DNA from: Desulfobacula sp.
GTDB taxonomy: Bacteria > Desulfobacterota > Desulfobacteria > Desulfobacterales > Desulfobacteraceae
DNA length: 40,783 nucleotides
NCBI RefSeq assembly: GCF_030611305.1
Contig: NZ_JAUWQB010000027.1
Location: 1-40,783 of the forward strand
Reading direction: 5' to 3'
This document shows positions 24,605 through 34,028 of this stretch, in pieces. The notes beneath the pieces were generated by a model. The model did not search any database. It had not been told where the DNA came from and was given only the letters and a program-made list of their open reading frames with translations. Position 1 is the stretch's first letter. Every line of letters starts with the position of its first letter. A program made the position numbers and the translations under genes.

Positions 24605-25387
24605 TTGAAAATTCTCACAACCGCAAAAAAAGTAGTAGATGTGGAATTAACCATTCACGTGGAGAACGGCGCCATTGTCGAAGACGGGTTGCAATATGTT
24701 ATTAATGCCTGGGATGAAAATGCAGTGGAAGCCTCTGTCCAGTTAAAGGAAAATAATGGGGCCGAAACGACCCTGGTGAGTATTGGCAGTGGTGATAACA
24801 CGGATATGATCCGTAAATGCTATGCCATGGGAATTGATAATGGAATTCATATTGATGATCCTGCATTGGAAAAAGCAGATTCATTTGTCTTTGCCAAAGT
24901 GCTGCAAAAGGTTTATGAGGCTGGCGAGTATGATCTGGTCATCACAGGGAAACAGGCCCAGGATACAGACAGCGGCCAGACCGGGATTATATTGGCGGAG
25001 TGTTTGGGAATAGCGTGCGTCAGTAACGTGATCGCCATAGAAATAATAGATGACGGCAAGATTAAAGTTTCCCGGCTGGGTGATATGGGTACAGAAATTG
25101 TAGAAGTTGTGTTACCCGCAGTAATAACGGTGAGTGACAGTATTAATGAACCCCGGTTGCCGGCCATGCGCGGTATCATGATGGCAAAGAAAAAGAAAAT
25201 CCAGGTTATGGATCTGGCAGGCCTGGGAACTTCCTATGACGAAGTCGGCGGCGGCTCTCTAAAATCAGAAGTTATAGAGTTTATGGAATCGGAAAAACGA
25301 CAGGGCGGGCAGAAATTTGAAGGTGATGCAGCAGAAATTACAGCCAAAGTCGTTGATCTTCTGGTCAATGAAGCAAAGGTGTTTTAA
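24605..25387 (+). CDS. etfB: Electron transfer flavoprotein beta subunit
   Basis: A 260-residue EtfB. It opens MKILTTAKKVVDVE and contains VINAWDENAVEAS, the AMP/FAD-site region YDLVITGKQAQDTDSGQTG and the recognition-loop-like segment LPAVITVSDSINEPRLPAMRGIMMAKKKKI. The start is a TTG behind GGAGG (24596-24600), 4 nt spacing. With EtfA it forms a soluble electron carrier for acyl-CoA dehydrogenases, such as glutaryl-CoA or pimelyl-CoA dehydrogenase in aromatic degradation. It is the first gene of the etfB-etfA-oxidoreductase trio, 81 nt after fdhD. Confidence 0.95.
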   Translation: MKILTTAKKVVDVELTIHVENGAIVEDGLQYVINAWDENAVEASVQLKENNGAETTLVSIGSGDNTDMIRKCYAMGIDNGIHIDDPALEKADSFVFAKVLQKVYEAGEYDLVITGKQAQDTDSGQTGIILAECLGIACVSNVIAIEIIDDGKIKVSRLGDMGTEIVEVVLPAVITVSDSINEPRLPAMRGIMMAKKKKIQVMDLAGLGTSYDEVGGGSLKSEVIEFMESEKRQGGQKFEGDAAEITAKVVDLLVNEAKVF

Positions 25388-25442
25388 CAAAATTTAAAAC
25401 TAACCGGATTCAATTCCGATTTCATATAAGGAAAATAATATT

Positions 25443-26402
25443 ATGGCTAAAGTACTTGTAATAGCAGATATCAAACAAGGCGAACTAAAAGGCAGCACAG
25501 CTGAACTTTTATCAAAAGCCAAAGCCATTGGCGCAGAGACTGCTGTCGTGGCGATTGGTAGTAATATCGAATCATTGGCAAATGATCTGGCAAATGCCGG
25601 ATCAGATACCCAGTATATAGCAGATGATGCAAGTCTTGAACTTTTTTCAGCAGGACCTTATGCATCATGTGTCGTGGACGCAGCCAATCAATTTGAAGCC
25701 AACCTGATCTGGTTTGGTTTTTCCGAAGGCGGCAAGGCCATGGCGCCGAGAGTAGCAACCCAGCTGGAAGCTGCATGTGCAACAGAAATTACTGACATTG
25801 TGCTTGATGGAGATCAAATCGAGGTCATGCGACCTGCCATTGCAAATAAGGTAACGCAAAAAGTCAAAATCAATACGAAAAGACTTGTAGCCGTTATCAG
25901 AGCGGGTGCATTTGAGGCAGACGAAGGCATAAGCGGAACTGAAAATGTGGTTAAACTTACTGCCCCGGCAGCTGATTTAAAGGCCGTGATCAAAGAACTT
26001 GTTTCAGATGCCAGCGGAGAAATTGATCTTGCCGATGCCGACATCGTCATCTCAGTGGGGCGAGGCACTAAGGATCAGGCCGGTATAGATCTTGTAAAAG
26101 AACTGGCCAACGATCTTGCCGCAGGATTTGGTTCCTCCCGCGCCATGGTGGATGGTGGTTTCATGGCACATAACAAGCAAGTCGGACAAACCGGTAAAAT
26201 AGTCGCACCGACCCTTTATATGGCAATCGGTATCTCAGGCGCTATCCAGCATCTTGCAGGAATGAACGGCTCAAAAACGATCCTGGCTGTTAATAAAGAT
26301 CCTGAAGCACCCATCTTTAACGTGGCTGACTATGGTATTGTCGGAGACCTTTTTGAAGTGGTTCCGATTCTCCGTGAAGAGATTAATAAAATTAGAAGTT
26401 AG
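25443..26402 (+). CDS. etfA: Electron transfer flavoprotein alpha subunit
   Basis: A 319-residue EtfA. The N-terminal domain starts [30 protein letters not shown]. The FAD-binding C-terminal domain has [38 protein letters not shown], then [62 protein letters not shown], all hallmark motifs. It has no ferredoxin domain, so it is the simple non-fused form. An AAGGAAAATAATATT precedes the ATG. It ends 12 nt before the membrane oxidoreductase. Confidence 0.96.
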   Translation: MAKVLVIADIKQGELKGSTAELLSKAKAIGAETAVVAIGSNIESLANDLANAGSDTQYIADDASLELFSAGPYASCVVDAANQFEANLIWFGFSEGGKAMAPRVATQLEAACATEITDIVLDGDQIEVMRPAIANKVTQKVKINTKRLVAVIRAGAFEADEGISGTENVVKLTAPAADLKAVIKELVSDASGEIDLADADIVISVGRGTKDQAGIDLVKELANDLAAGFGSSRAMVDGGFMAHNKQVGQTGKIVAPTLYMAIGISGAIQHLAGMNGSKTILAVNKDPEAPIFNVADYGIVGDLFEVVPILREEINKIRS

Positions 26403-26414
26403 GAAGAGGTCCCC

Positions 26415-28523
26415 ATGAACCCACTTTTTATGTCTTTACTGCTTATTGTCGGGCTGGCGATTTTTAGCCGCACAATGGTTCAAAAAATCCAATTGCTTAT
26501 GGCACTTGAACCCACTGACCGGGCCAATCATATTACAGACCGGCTTAAGAATATGGTGGTTATCGCACTGGGTCAGAAACGACTGGTGGGAAGAAAAAAA
26601 GAGTGGGCTTCCGGTATCATGCACGCTTTCATCTTCTGGGGATTCTGCATCCTGTTAATCCGCAGCCTGAATTTATATGGAGAAGGATTTGTAAAAGGGT
26701 TTCAGCTGCCTTTATTTGGAGACGGGTCCATACTGGGATATCTCTATATCGCCTTAAAAGATATCATGGAAGGCATTGTTCTAGTGATGGCTGTTTATGC
26801 CATCTTTCGCAGGGCCGTTCTTAAGCCGGAACGACTGCACAATACCTGGGAAGCGTATTTTGTTCTGGGCATGATCGGGGTTTTGATGCTTTCCGATCTC
26901 TTACTCGATGGCGCCCGGTATAACTTAATTATGCTGCATAATAATCCAGAGCATCTTCATTTTTTTAATAATCCACTATATGGTTCCGAGTTTCTCTGGA
27001 CACCTGTTTCCGTGGGGGCGGCAAGCCTCATATCCGGCTTCAGTGCCGATGCCAACGGGCTTATCCTGACCACTATGTTCTGGCTGCATATCATCACCCA
27101 GTTGACCTTTCTTAATTTTCTGCCCTTTGGAAAACACTTTCATGTCATCACTGCACTTCCCAATGTGTTTTTAAAATCCCTGGGATATCCCCATGAAAAG
27201 ACCAAACTTTTAGATCTGGAAGATGAATCCGTGTGGGAAGATGAATCCTTAGGGATAAACCACATCCACCAGCTCAATTGGAAACAGGGACTGGATCTTT
27301 ACACCTGTACCGAGTGCGGCCGATGCAAAGAGGTCTGTCCCACGCATACCACTGACAAACCGTTAAATCTGCATGACTTCAATGATACACTGAAGGCTGA
27401 ACTCTTAGAGAATGCAGGCAACCTGATTAAAAGAGCAAAACTGGCCGCTACCATCAAAGAGGACGGCGACGCTGAAAAAAATGAAGAAATCAAAGCCCAA
27501 ATGGCCGAGCTCAACAGCAAAAAGCCGCTTATCGGTGATGTGATCACCGAAGACACGCTCTGGGCCTGCACCACCTGCCGGGCCTGTGAACAAGTCTGTC
27601 CGGTTACCATCGAGCATGTTCCCCGCATAATTGCCATGAGACAGGGACAGTCCTTGATGCAGGGAGTCTACCCCCAGGAGTTGAATGTGGCCCTTAAAGG
27701 ACTTGAGCGCAACGGCAATCCCTGGGGTATCGGGTATGACAAACGCGTTGACTGGGCAGACGGGTTAGACGTTAAAATCATGGCAAAAGATGCTGATGTC
27801 GACTATTTACTCTGGGTCGGCTGTGCCGGGTCTTTTGATGATCGAAGCAAAAAAGTATCCAAAAGCCTGGTCAAAATTCTACAGAAAGCCAATATCAGCT
27901 TTGCCATCCTGGGTAAGGAAGAAAAATGCACGGGTGATTTTGCCAGACGTGTCGGCAATGAGATGATGTACCAGATGATGGCTCAGGAAAACATTGAAAC
28001 CCTGAACAATTACAAGGTTAAAAAAATTATCGCAGCATGCCCTCATTGTCTCAATACGCTTAAACATGAATACCCGCAAATGGGCGGAAATTATGAGGTG
28101 ATCCATCATACGGATTTTATCGACCAGCTTATAAAATCCGGCAAAATCACCTTAAATAAATCATTTCAAGGCTCTTTGACTTACCATGATCCCTGCTATC
28201 TGGGGCGGTACAATTCAATTTATGATCAACCCAGATCGATTTTGCAGGCCTTATCAAAAGACGGGCTCAAAGAGCTTGATCGGCATGGCCGTGAAAGTTT
28301 TTGTTGCGGCGCCGGCGGCGGAAGAATGTGGATGGAGGAGACCATTGGTAAAAGAATCAATGTGGAACGATCAGAAGAAATTGCAGGTCAAAAAGCCGCA
28401 ACTGTGGCAGTGGCCTGCCCGTTCTGCCTGACCATGATTGAAGACGGCATGAAAGAGCTGGACAAAGACGAGGACATCAAGACACAGGATATCGCCGAAC
28501 TTGTGGCGAATAATATGGCGTGA
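26415..28523 (+). CDS. Membrane-bound FeS oxidoreductase, ETF:(mena)quinone oxidoreductase type (EMO-like)
   Basis: A 702-residue protein. The N-terminal third has membrane helices of NarI/heterodisulfide-reductase-gamma type (MSLLLIVGLAIFSRTM; GIMHAFIFWGFCILLI; and more up to about 240). The middle has two [4Fe-4S] motifs (CTECGRCKEVCP and CTTCRACEQVCP). The C-terminal half has two CCG domains (KCTGDFARR with CPHCLNTLKHEYP; YHDPCYLGRYN, FCCGAGGGRMWM, ACPFCLTM). This layout matches the ETF:methylmenaquinone oxidoreductases that feed electrons from reduced ETF to the quinone pool. Its place after etfBA supports that assignment. The cluster ends here; the next gene is convergent. Confidence 0.9.
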   Translation: MNPLFMSLLLIVGLAIFSRTMVQKIQLLMALEPTDRANHITDRLKNMVVIALGQKRLVGRKKEWASGIMHAFIFWGFCILLIRSLNLYGEGFVKGFQLPLFGDGSILGYLYIALKDIMEGIVLVMAVYAIFRRAVLKPERLHNTWEAYFVLGMIGVLMLSDLLLDGARYNLIMLHNNPEHLHFFNNPLYGSEFLWTPVSVGAASLISGFSADANGLILTTMFWLHIITQLTFLNFLPFGKHFHVITALPNVFLKSLGYPHEKTKLLDLEDESVWEDESLGINHIHQLNWKQGLDLYTCTECGRCKEVCPTHTTDKPLNLHDFNDTLKAELLENAGNLIKRAKLAATIKEDGDAEKNEEIKAQMAELNSKKPLIGDVITEDTLWACTTCRACEQVCPVTIEHVPRIIAMRQGQSLMQGVYPQELNVALKGLERNGNPWGIGYDKRVDWADGLDVKIMAKDADVDYLLWVGCAGSFDDRSKKVSKSLVKILQKANISFAILGKEEKCTGDFARRVGNEMMYQMMAQENIETLNNYKVKKIIAACPHCLNTLKHEYPQMGGNYEVIHHTDFIDQLIKSGKITLNKSFQGSLTYHDPCYLGRYNSIYDQPRSILQALSKDGLKELDRHGRESFCCGAGGGRMWMEETIGKRINVERSEEIAGQKAATVAVACPFCLTMIEDGMKELDKDEDIKTQDIAELVANNMA

Positions 28524-28561
28524 TTCTCTTAAACTGCGGACAAACACTTTTAGTTTCACTG

Positions 28562-29587
28562 CTATTTAGTTGATTGCACCCTTTTAATCATGTTTCCGAC
28601 ATCAACTGATGTGTTAATCCTTTTAAGGTGTACGTCAGGATGTTTGTTTGTAAAAACCCTGAATATCTGATCTGCAAATGCCTGACCGATCTGGGCGACA
28701 CCTTTGAAATCCAATATAACCTCAGTAAATCTGTCAAGTCGCGATATAAGCCGCTTTGCCTGTGATCTTGAAAGCAAAGACTCTCCCTCGTTTTGCATAA
28801 GCTCAACCAGAATAAGGGTTTTATGGAAACTCGGATCTTTATCCGGATCTGCATATTCATCAAAGATGTCCTTTAATAAAGTGGGTGAATCTTTTTTGAT
28901 TTCCATATTGACGGTGGTCCCCGGAAGATCGCGTTTTCTTTCCAACATGACCCCTTCATCATTTCCAAACCCGACAAAGGCTAACTCGTGTGAAAAAATG
29001 ACGAAGATATCAAACACCCTTGAAGTAAAAAAGATACCTTCCCCGGAGTGGTTTTCAGGATCAGAGGTGAATTTGCCCTTTGCCAGTTCTAAAATTGCCT
29101 GTTTTGGATGCTCCAAGCCCAGGTCGGTTTTTATTTTTTCAAAAATACCGATTCCATTATCAGACACTTGGAGTTTAAGCTTTAAATAATCAACAGATAG
29201 CTGAATCGTTATTGTGTTTGATTCTGAATGATCAATCACATTGTTGACCATTTCTGTAAAACCATATTGGCAAATTTCTTTTACATTGTTTTTAAGGTCT
29301 TTTAATAAAGGTGCCATGTCCTTTGACCATAGAATGTCTTCTTCTAAATGATTATTCTCATACTCCCAATTGTAAACAGTTTTAACCAATTGGTAATTGG
29401 GCAATTTATTTGATCCAAGTTTTTCGAGAATTTTGTCTTCAACCAGTTCATAAATATATTTATAAACAGTTGGTTTGGTAATCTGAAAATGCTTGCAAGT
29501 GATTTGTGTCAATGTGTTTGGGTTGTCGGAGACATGATTAATTATAAAGACTTTTATCATTTCGACAACTTCTTTTGTGAACTTCAT
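28562..29587 (-). CDS. HTH - GHKL ATPase - STAS-like (DUF4325) regulatory protein
   Basis: A 341-residue cytoplasmic protein in three parts. Residues 1-70 look like a winged helix (TQITCKHFQITKPTVYKYIYELVEDKILEKLG). Residues about 85-230 form a HATPase_c/GHKL domain with N-box TEMVNNVIDHSES, G1 VSDNGIG and G2 SGEGIFFTSRVF. Residues 255-335 match the STAS-like DUF4325 pattern (SLLSRSQAKRLISRLDRFTEVILDFKGVAQIGQAFADQIFRVF). No histidine phosphoacceptor box or receiver domain is seen. The order resembles anti-sigma or partner-switching kinases joined to their own antagonist domain. The target is unknown. It is convergent with the ETF oxidoreductase gene, 38 nt apart, and backs onto the insertion sequence. 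Confidence 0.82.
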   Translation of the reverse strand: MKFTKEVVEMIKVFIINHVSDNPNTLTQITCKHFQITKPTVYKYIYELVEDKILEKLGSNKLPNYQLVKTVYNWEYENNHLEEDILWSKDMAPLLKDLKNNVKEICQYGFTEMVNNVIDHSESNTITIQLSVDYLKLKLQVSDNGIGIFEKIKTDLGLEHPKQAILELAKGKFTSDPENHSGEGIFFTSRVFDIFVIFSHELAFVGFGNDEGVMLERKRDLPGTTVNMEIKKDSPTLLKDIFDEYADPDKDPSFHKTLILVELMQNEGESLLSRSQAKRLISRLDRFTEVILDFKGVAQIGQAFADQIFRVFTNKHPDVHLKRINTSVDVGNMIKRVQSTK

Positions 29588-29990
29588 CTTGATTTCCTAT
29601 GTTTTATTATAAAAATAAAAATGAAAATTTATATATAATGGTAAACATTAATATACAATTTGCAAAATGTAAAGTAAAAATAAGCTTAGGAGTTTTCCCT
29701 GATTGCAATTCTATGAAATCCCTATTATAACAGAAAATGACATGCTGTTTCGATCTTGCCTCCATTCTCGACAATGTAAGCGAAAGAGCGGAGCTGTGCC
29801 AGATAACAACAAGCTAAAAGATCAAGGCCATACTTATAACCAGACCTTTGAACAACTCATCGACTAAAACAACGAATTATTACAAAAACGAAATAAATTT
29901 ATTTTTAGATAACTAATTAAAATAATTGACTATTCATTCCATTTATGTTATTAAAATGACAATCAAAAGCATAAATGGAGGGACCTTTTA
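29588..29990. other. Gene-free stretch upstream of the transposase
   Basis: About 400 bp, AT-rich. The left part is the presumed promoter area of the minus-strand regulatory gene. Position 29841 onward is the presumed left end of the insertion sequence. The part around 29750-29835 is more GC-balanced but has stops in each frame I read; I recognise nothing in it. Confidence 0.5.
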
Positions 29991-31235
29991 ATGGGCTTTA
30001 AATCAAATCAAAAAAATCTAACATTCTCTGACTTAGAAAAATCGTTTAAAGACGAAAAGAACCGAAGTCTAAAAACCCTGATGAATTTAGAAAAAGTCAT
30101 TTCCTGGGATCGAATAGAATCAATACTCTTGAAAGACTATCCGGTTGGCCATAAGAGGGAAGGCAATAGAGCTTATCCTCCGTTGTTTCTGTTTAAATGC
30201 ATGTTACTTCAAAAATGATTCCGGGTCGGATCAGATCCGGAACTGGAGAATTTGATCAATGATCGTAAATCATTTCAGGTTTTTCTGGGCCTCTCTGCCC
30301 GGGAAGCATCTCCTGATCATTCAACTTTTTCAATTTTCAGGAAAAGACTTACAAAGGCTAAGTTCGATATGATAGTTGGAGATATTTTAAATCAATTTTC
30401 AGATAAGGGCCTTACCATTAATGAAGGAATCGCCATAGATGCCCGGATTGTTAAATCAGCCAGCAGGCCGGTTAGCAATAAAACCTTGGAAAAAATAAGA
30501 GTGAAAAGAGAAACACCTGAAGGGAAACTTGATAAAACCGGGAAGCCCTTAAAATTTGCCAGGGATATTGAATCCAATTGGACAATAAAAAACAAAAAAA
30601 ATTATTATGGACTAAAAGAACATGCATCTGTTGATGCAAAGTATGGATTTGTTCTTGCAACAGCTTTAAGCCCTGCTTCTGTTAATGACACGAATTATTT
30701 ACCATATTGCACTTTATATAGCCGTCACATCAAGCATGCTCTGGCGATTGTGTATGCGGATAAAGGATACGCAGGAGAGCCGAACCGAACATTCCTGGCC
30801 ATGAATAAACTCAAAGATGGAATCATGCGGAAGGATACCAAAACAGCAAAATTAACTGAGCATGAAATAGAGAGAAATAAAAAGATATCCAAAGTCAGAT
30901 ACATAGTCGAACAGTATTTTGGTTTAAGTCATCTTCATGACAATGGGCAAAGAGCAAGGTTTACGACCATAGATAAAAACAACATTGATATATGGTTCAG
31001 GCAAGTAGCATTTAATATAAAAAGAGGATTTAACATTTTTCAAAGGCTATCAACAGCATAGTTGCGTCCAAAGGCTCAAAAGAGCCATTTGGGAGGCTTT
31101 TGAGGTAAAAAATACAGAAATAATGTGGATTTTTATTGAAAATAAGTCAAAAATAAATCATTTTTAAGAAATTGTATTTGAATTTTAAATTTTACAAAAG
31201 AAAATAACTGGAATTGTAAATTAATCAAAGGTCTG
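29841..31235 (+). mobile_element. IS5-type insertion sequence (inactivated)
   Basis: The transposase gene is flanked by an 11-bp perfect inverted repeat, CAGACCTTTGA at 29841-29851 and TCAAAGGTCTG at 31225-31235, giving an element of about 1.4 kb. I could not find a clear target duplication, so the exact ends are uncertain. Confidence 0.6.
29991..31061 (+). pseudogene. IS5-family DDE transposase, broken by a nonsense codon
   Basis: Two in-frame pieces (29991-30218 and 30219-31061) together give a 356-codon IS5-type transposase. The N-terminal DUF772 region includes FLFKCMLLQK, then the stop, then FRVGSDPELENLINDRKSFQVFLGLS. Related proteins have Trp at the stop (LQKWFR), so TGG to TGA is the likely change. 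DDE landmarks follow: IAIDARIVKSAS, VYADKGYAG and the final glutamate region VRYIVEQYFGLSHLH. A GGAGGGACCTTTTA ribosome site precedes the ATG. No hairpin or context argues for readthrough. Confidence 0.85.
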
Positions 31236-31292
31236 ACCTTGTTGAAATTTTGAAAAAACTCACGTCCTAACATTTAGAGACTCGATCTAAGA

Positions 31293-31770
31293 TTATTTCA
31301 TGAGAAATATTCTTAGATCCATGACATTTGTATTGGGGGGGCCGGTTATGATTAGATCATCCAAAGAAGATAAAATTATTGTGTTATATCCCAGTGACTC
31401 AGCTTTGGCTCTGGCAGCGATGAGTGTATTAAAATTATTCCCGATGATAAGGTTCTTAACTTTTTTAAAATATGGATCATCAGGCTTGGGGGTTTCAGGA
31501 ATTTCACCTTTACACCCTTTATTAATATGATTCAGGACATTTTTTGGCAGGCTTAGGGCAATATTATATGAATCTATGATATTTTTACAATCTTCAAAAG
31601 TGCCTGTGTCGGGAACTGTAAGGCCTGAAGCTATGATATCAAGATCATCACCCACATGGTAAAGGTGAAAGCGCAGACCCGCCACCTGAAATAAGGCAGA
31701 AAACAAGAGTTTTTTCATGGGCATTTTTTGCCATGTCAAAAAGTTTTTCTGCTATATAACGGGTTCTAAA
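31293..31770 (-). pseudogene. Decayed glycerate 2-kinase (GckA/MOFRL family) relic
   Basis: Pieces of a glycerate 2-kinase remain in order but in different frames. Near 31660-31760 one frame reads AEKLFDMAKNAHEKTLVF and the signature CLISGGGSALSPLPCG, then stops. From about 31650 another frame continues with GDDLDIIASGLTVPDTGTF and ETPKPDDPYFKKVKNLIIGNN, both typical of the family. After LGYNTIILSS it jumps to the family's C-terminal end, DLIITGPPNTNVMDLRIFLM. So the N-terminus and at least two internal segments are deleted. The 148-codon open frame is therefore not an intact gene. It lies between the insertion sequence and the amino-acid operon. Confidence 0.78.
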
Positions 31771-31815
31771 AAGGGCCGGCTACCAGAAAAACTTTGGCAA
31801 ATGATCTATATGGTC

Positions 31816-33951
31816 TCAGCTGAGCCATATTTTTTTGTGCATCTCCACATAAACCGATAGCGCCTCCAATGCCATTGGCATGATCTTTTCACCATAACCG
31901 ACGCGAAAATATCCACTGTCGTCTGTGCCATATTCCGAAAATACATAAGCGGGTTTTATTGAAATCCCCGATTTAGCCAGTTGTTCACCAAGCTCATCAG
32001 ACGATAGAGGCCCCTTAAATTTCACGTAAGCACTCGCCCCCGCACTTGGTCGCACCCATTCAAATAGATCACTATATTTTTCGATGAATCGATCTAACAG
32101 CTCAATATTATACCTAATAATTTTTAAATTTTTTTCAAGAATTTTATCACTGGCACGCAACGTCATGATCGCCTGGATTTCACTGGCACGACCAGGGCAA
32201 GCCGTCCCAAAATATTGAGTATCAATGATTTTTTGCCTAAGATCAAGATCCTGCAATGCCAACCAGCCAATCGTTATGCCACATCCGCCCCATGGTTTTG
32301 ATAATGTAACGGCACTTATCCCTTTTTCGTAGAAATCAGCCATTGCCGGAAGTCGATCGTCGGCATTATGCTCTAGCAAACGATAAACCTCATCCGAAAG
32401 AACATAAATATCATTTGCCTCGGCTATATTTTTAAGCTGCTGCTGCACCTTATGGCTCATCAAAGTACCAGTAGGATTAGAAGGCTCATTGATAACGATA
32501 TATTTCGTATTTTTCTGAACCGCGGCTTCTACCACCTCAGGATTTATCTGCCAATTAGTTTCCGGATGGAGACAAATTCTGGTCAACTGACTGCCTGCGC
32601 GGGCCGGTGCTTCCTGAACGGATTGGTAGCTAGGCGTAAATACGATTGAATGACAATCTTTGTCTAACAAGGCACTCGCGGCGGTTTGCAGCGCCACTTG
32701 TGCACCTGGAAAGACTACAATATTTTCCGCTTCAATATCCGGGCCATAAAGCCCTGCTATTTCTTCACGAAGATCTATACTCCCTCCGTTAGGCGTATAA
32801 ATCAGTGAATGTTTATTATATTGTTCTACAATATCGAGATCGCCTCTATCAAGCGACAGATTGATCAGCTCTTCACTATCAAGTGGCTCGGCAAAAGAAT
32901 TCGACAGATTAAATGGCGTGTTTGCCGTTACGGATTTATGTCTTTTGGACCATGGTTCTTTATATGTCATATTGTTTGATTTTCTTAATATATATTTTTC
33001 GTCCTCAAGCTTTTTTAGCAGTGCCTGGGCCGGTTTTTGGGAAATGAGAATATATTTATTATCTGGATACTGTTTTGCGCTGTGCGATGTCATCGTTATA
33101 CTGGTCACAAGTCGCATCGCCATCAGATAATATAGTATATCAATTTCAGCTTCTTCCAACGGGAATTCTTTGGTGTAACCATCTATAATATTGTTCGTCG
33201 CCATTTGGATATCATCTTCCCCCAGCAGTGAATAGGCAAGCGTAATTGCAAGGTCATTAATCTGTGTTCCATACTGTATTTCACCAAAATCTATCAATCC
33301 GGCTATTTTGTTTGGTTGATCCGGCAGGATTAGAAAATTGTGCTCGTTGGCGTCACCATGAAGGATAGCTTTTCGTAAATTCTGCAACTTAGGCCTTATG
33401 CTTTTTTCATACTCTTCATATAGCCGGGTAATACGGTTCCGGGCATCTTCATCAATAACATCGGGTAGATAGGCTTTGCACGCTAGGACATTATCAAGTT
33501 TCCATAATGCGTCTGAGCCTTCCTGGCCGGGATGAGAAAAGCCTTGCATGGCATTTGAAAACTGACCCAGGAAGCACCCGATATCATGGTAAAGTTCTGG
33601 ACTTCTCCTCATGTTTCCCAATACATCGCCTTCAAGAAAAGTAAGGAGCCGTACAGCAAACCCGTCGATAAAGATTATTTTTTCCCCCTTCAATGACTGT
33701 ACAACGCTGGGGAATGTCATATTTGGCGCGACATTTTTTAAATGTTCAAGCACTTTAGTCTGCATTTTTACAAACTCAAGATCCCATCTTTTATTGGCTA
33801 TCTTAATTACAAATTTATCTTTTGGCGTCTTGATTAAGGCATTTTGATCTTCGTAAGAGACGAAAGAAGCGATCTCCCCTTTGAGGCCATAATGTTCCTT
33901 GGCAATTTTAGCAAGGGCCTGCTCATCAAAATTCGGCACCTGGTATGTCAT
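31816..33951 (-). CDS. Fusion of APH/hydroxylysine-kinase-like kinase with fold-type I PLP aminotransferase or lyase
   Basis: A 711-residue two-domain enzyme. Residues 1-325 are an aminoglycoside-phosphotransferase-fold kinase resembling hydroxylysine kinases (YGLKGEIASFVSYEDQN, FVIKIAN). The catalytic loop is HGDANEHN (198-205, Asp200) and the metal site is IDFG (220-223). Residues about 340-711 are a class I/II aminotransferase-like domain with NEPSNPTG (488-495), SDEVYR (519-524) and PLP lysine K552 (TLSKPWGGCGITIGWLA). A GAGGATCGT site precedes the ATG. It is the last gene of the operon, after the threonine-synthase-like gene. Substrate phosphorylation plus PLP chemistry on an imported hydroxy- or substituted amino acid is inferred; the true substrate is unknown. 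Confidence 0.88.
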   Translation of the reverse strand: MTYQVPNFDEQALAKIAKEHYGLKGEIASFVSYEDQNALIKTPKDKFVIKIANKRWDLEFVKMQTKVLEHLKNVAPNMTFPSVVQSLKGEKIIFIDGFAVRLLTFLEGDVLGNMRRSPELYHDIGCFLGQFSNAMQGFSHPGQEGSDALWKLDNVLACKAYLPDVIDEDARNRITRLYEEYEKSIRPKLQNLRKAILHGDANEHNFLILPDQPNKIAGLIDFGEIQYGTQINDLAITLAYSLLGEDDIQMATNNIIDGYTKEFPLEEAEIDILYYLMAMRLVTSITMTSHSAKQYPDNKYILISQKPAQALLKKLEDEKYILRKSNNMTYKEPWSKRHKSVTANTPFNLSNSFAEPLDSEELINLSLDRGDLDIVEQYNKHSLIYTPNGGSIDLREEIAGLYGPDIEAENIVVFPGAQVALQTAASALLDKDCHSIVFTPSYQSVQEAPARAGSQLTRICLHPETNWQINPEVVEAAVQKNTKYIVINEPSNPTGTLMSHKVQQQLKNIAEANDIYVLSDEVYRLLEHNADDRLPAMADFYEKGISAVTLSKPWGGCGITIGWLALQDLDLRQKIIDTQYFGTACPGRASEIQAIMTLRASDKILEKNLKIIRYNIELLDRFIEKYSDLFEWVRPSAGASAYVKFKGPLSSDELGEQLAKSGISIKPAYVFSEYGTDDSGYFRVGYGEKIMPMALEALSVYVEMHKKIWLS

Positions 33952-34028
33952 ACGATCCTCATATTAAAATGATTTAGGTATAACTTCGAATCTCCTATAC
34001 CGATTGTCCAGCCGTTAAAGCATTATAC

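Noticed and set aside
30216-30218. TGA in the transposase as selenocysteine or programmed frameshift
   Set aside because: Relatives have Trp at the position, the downstream part is in the same frame so no shift is needed, and no SECIS-like loop was seen.
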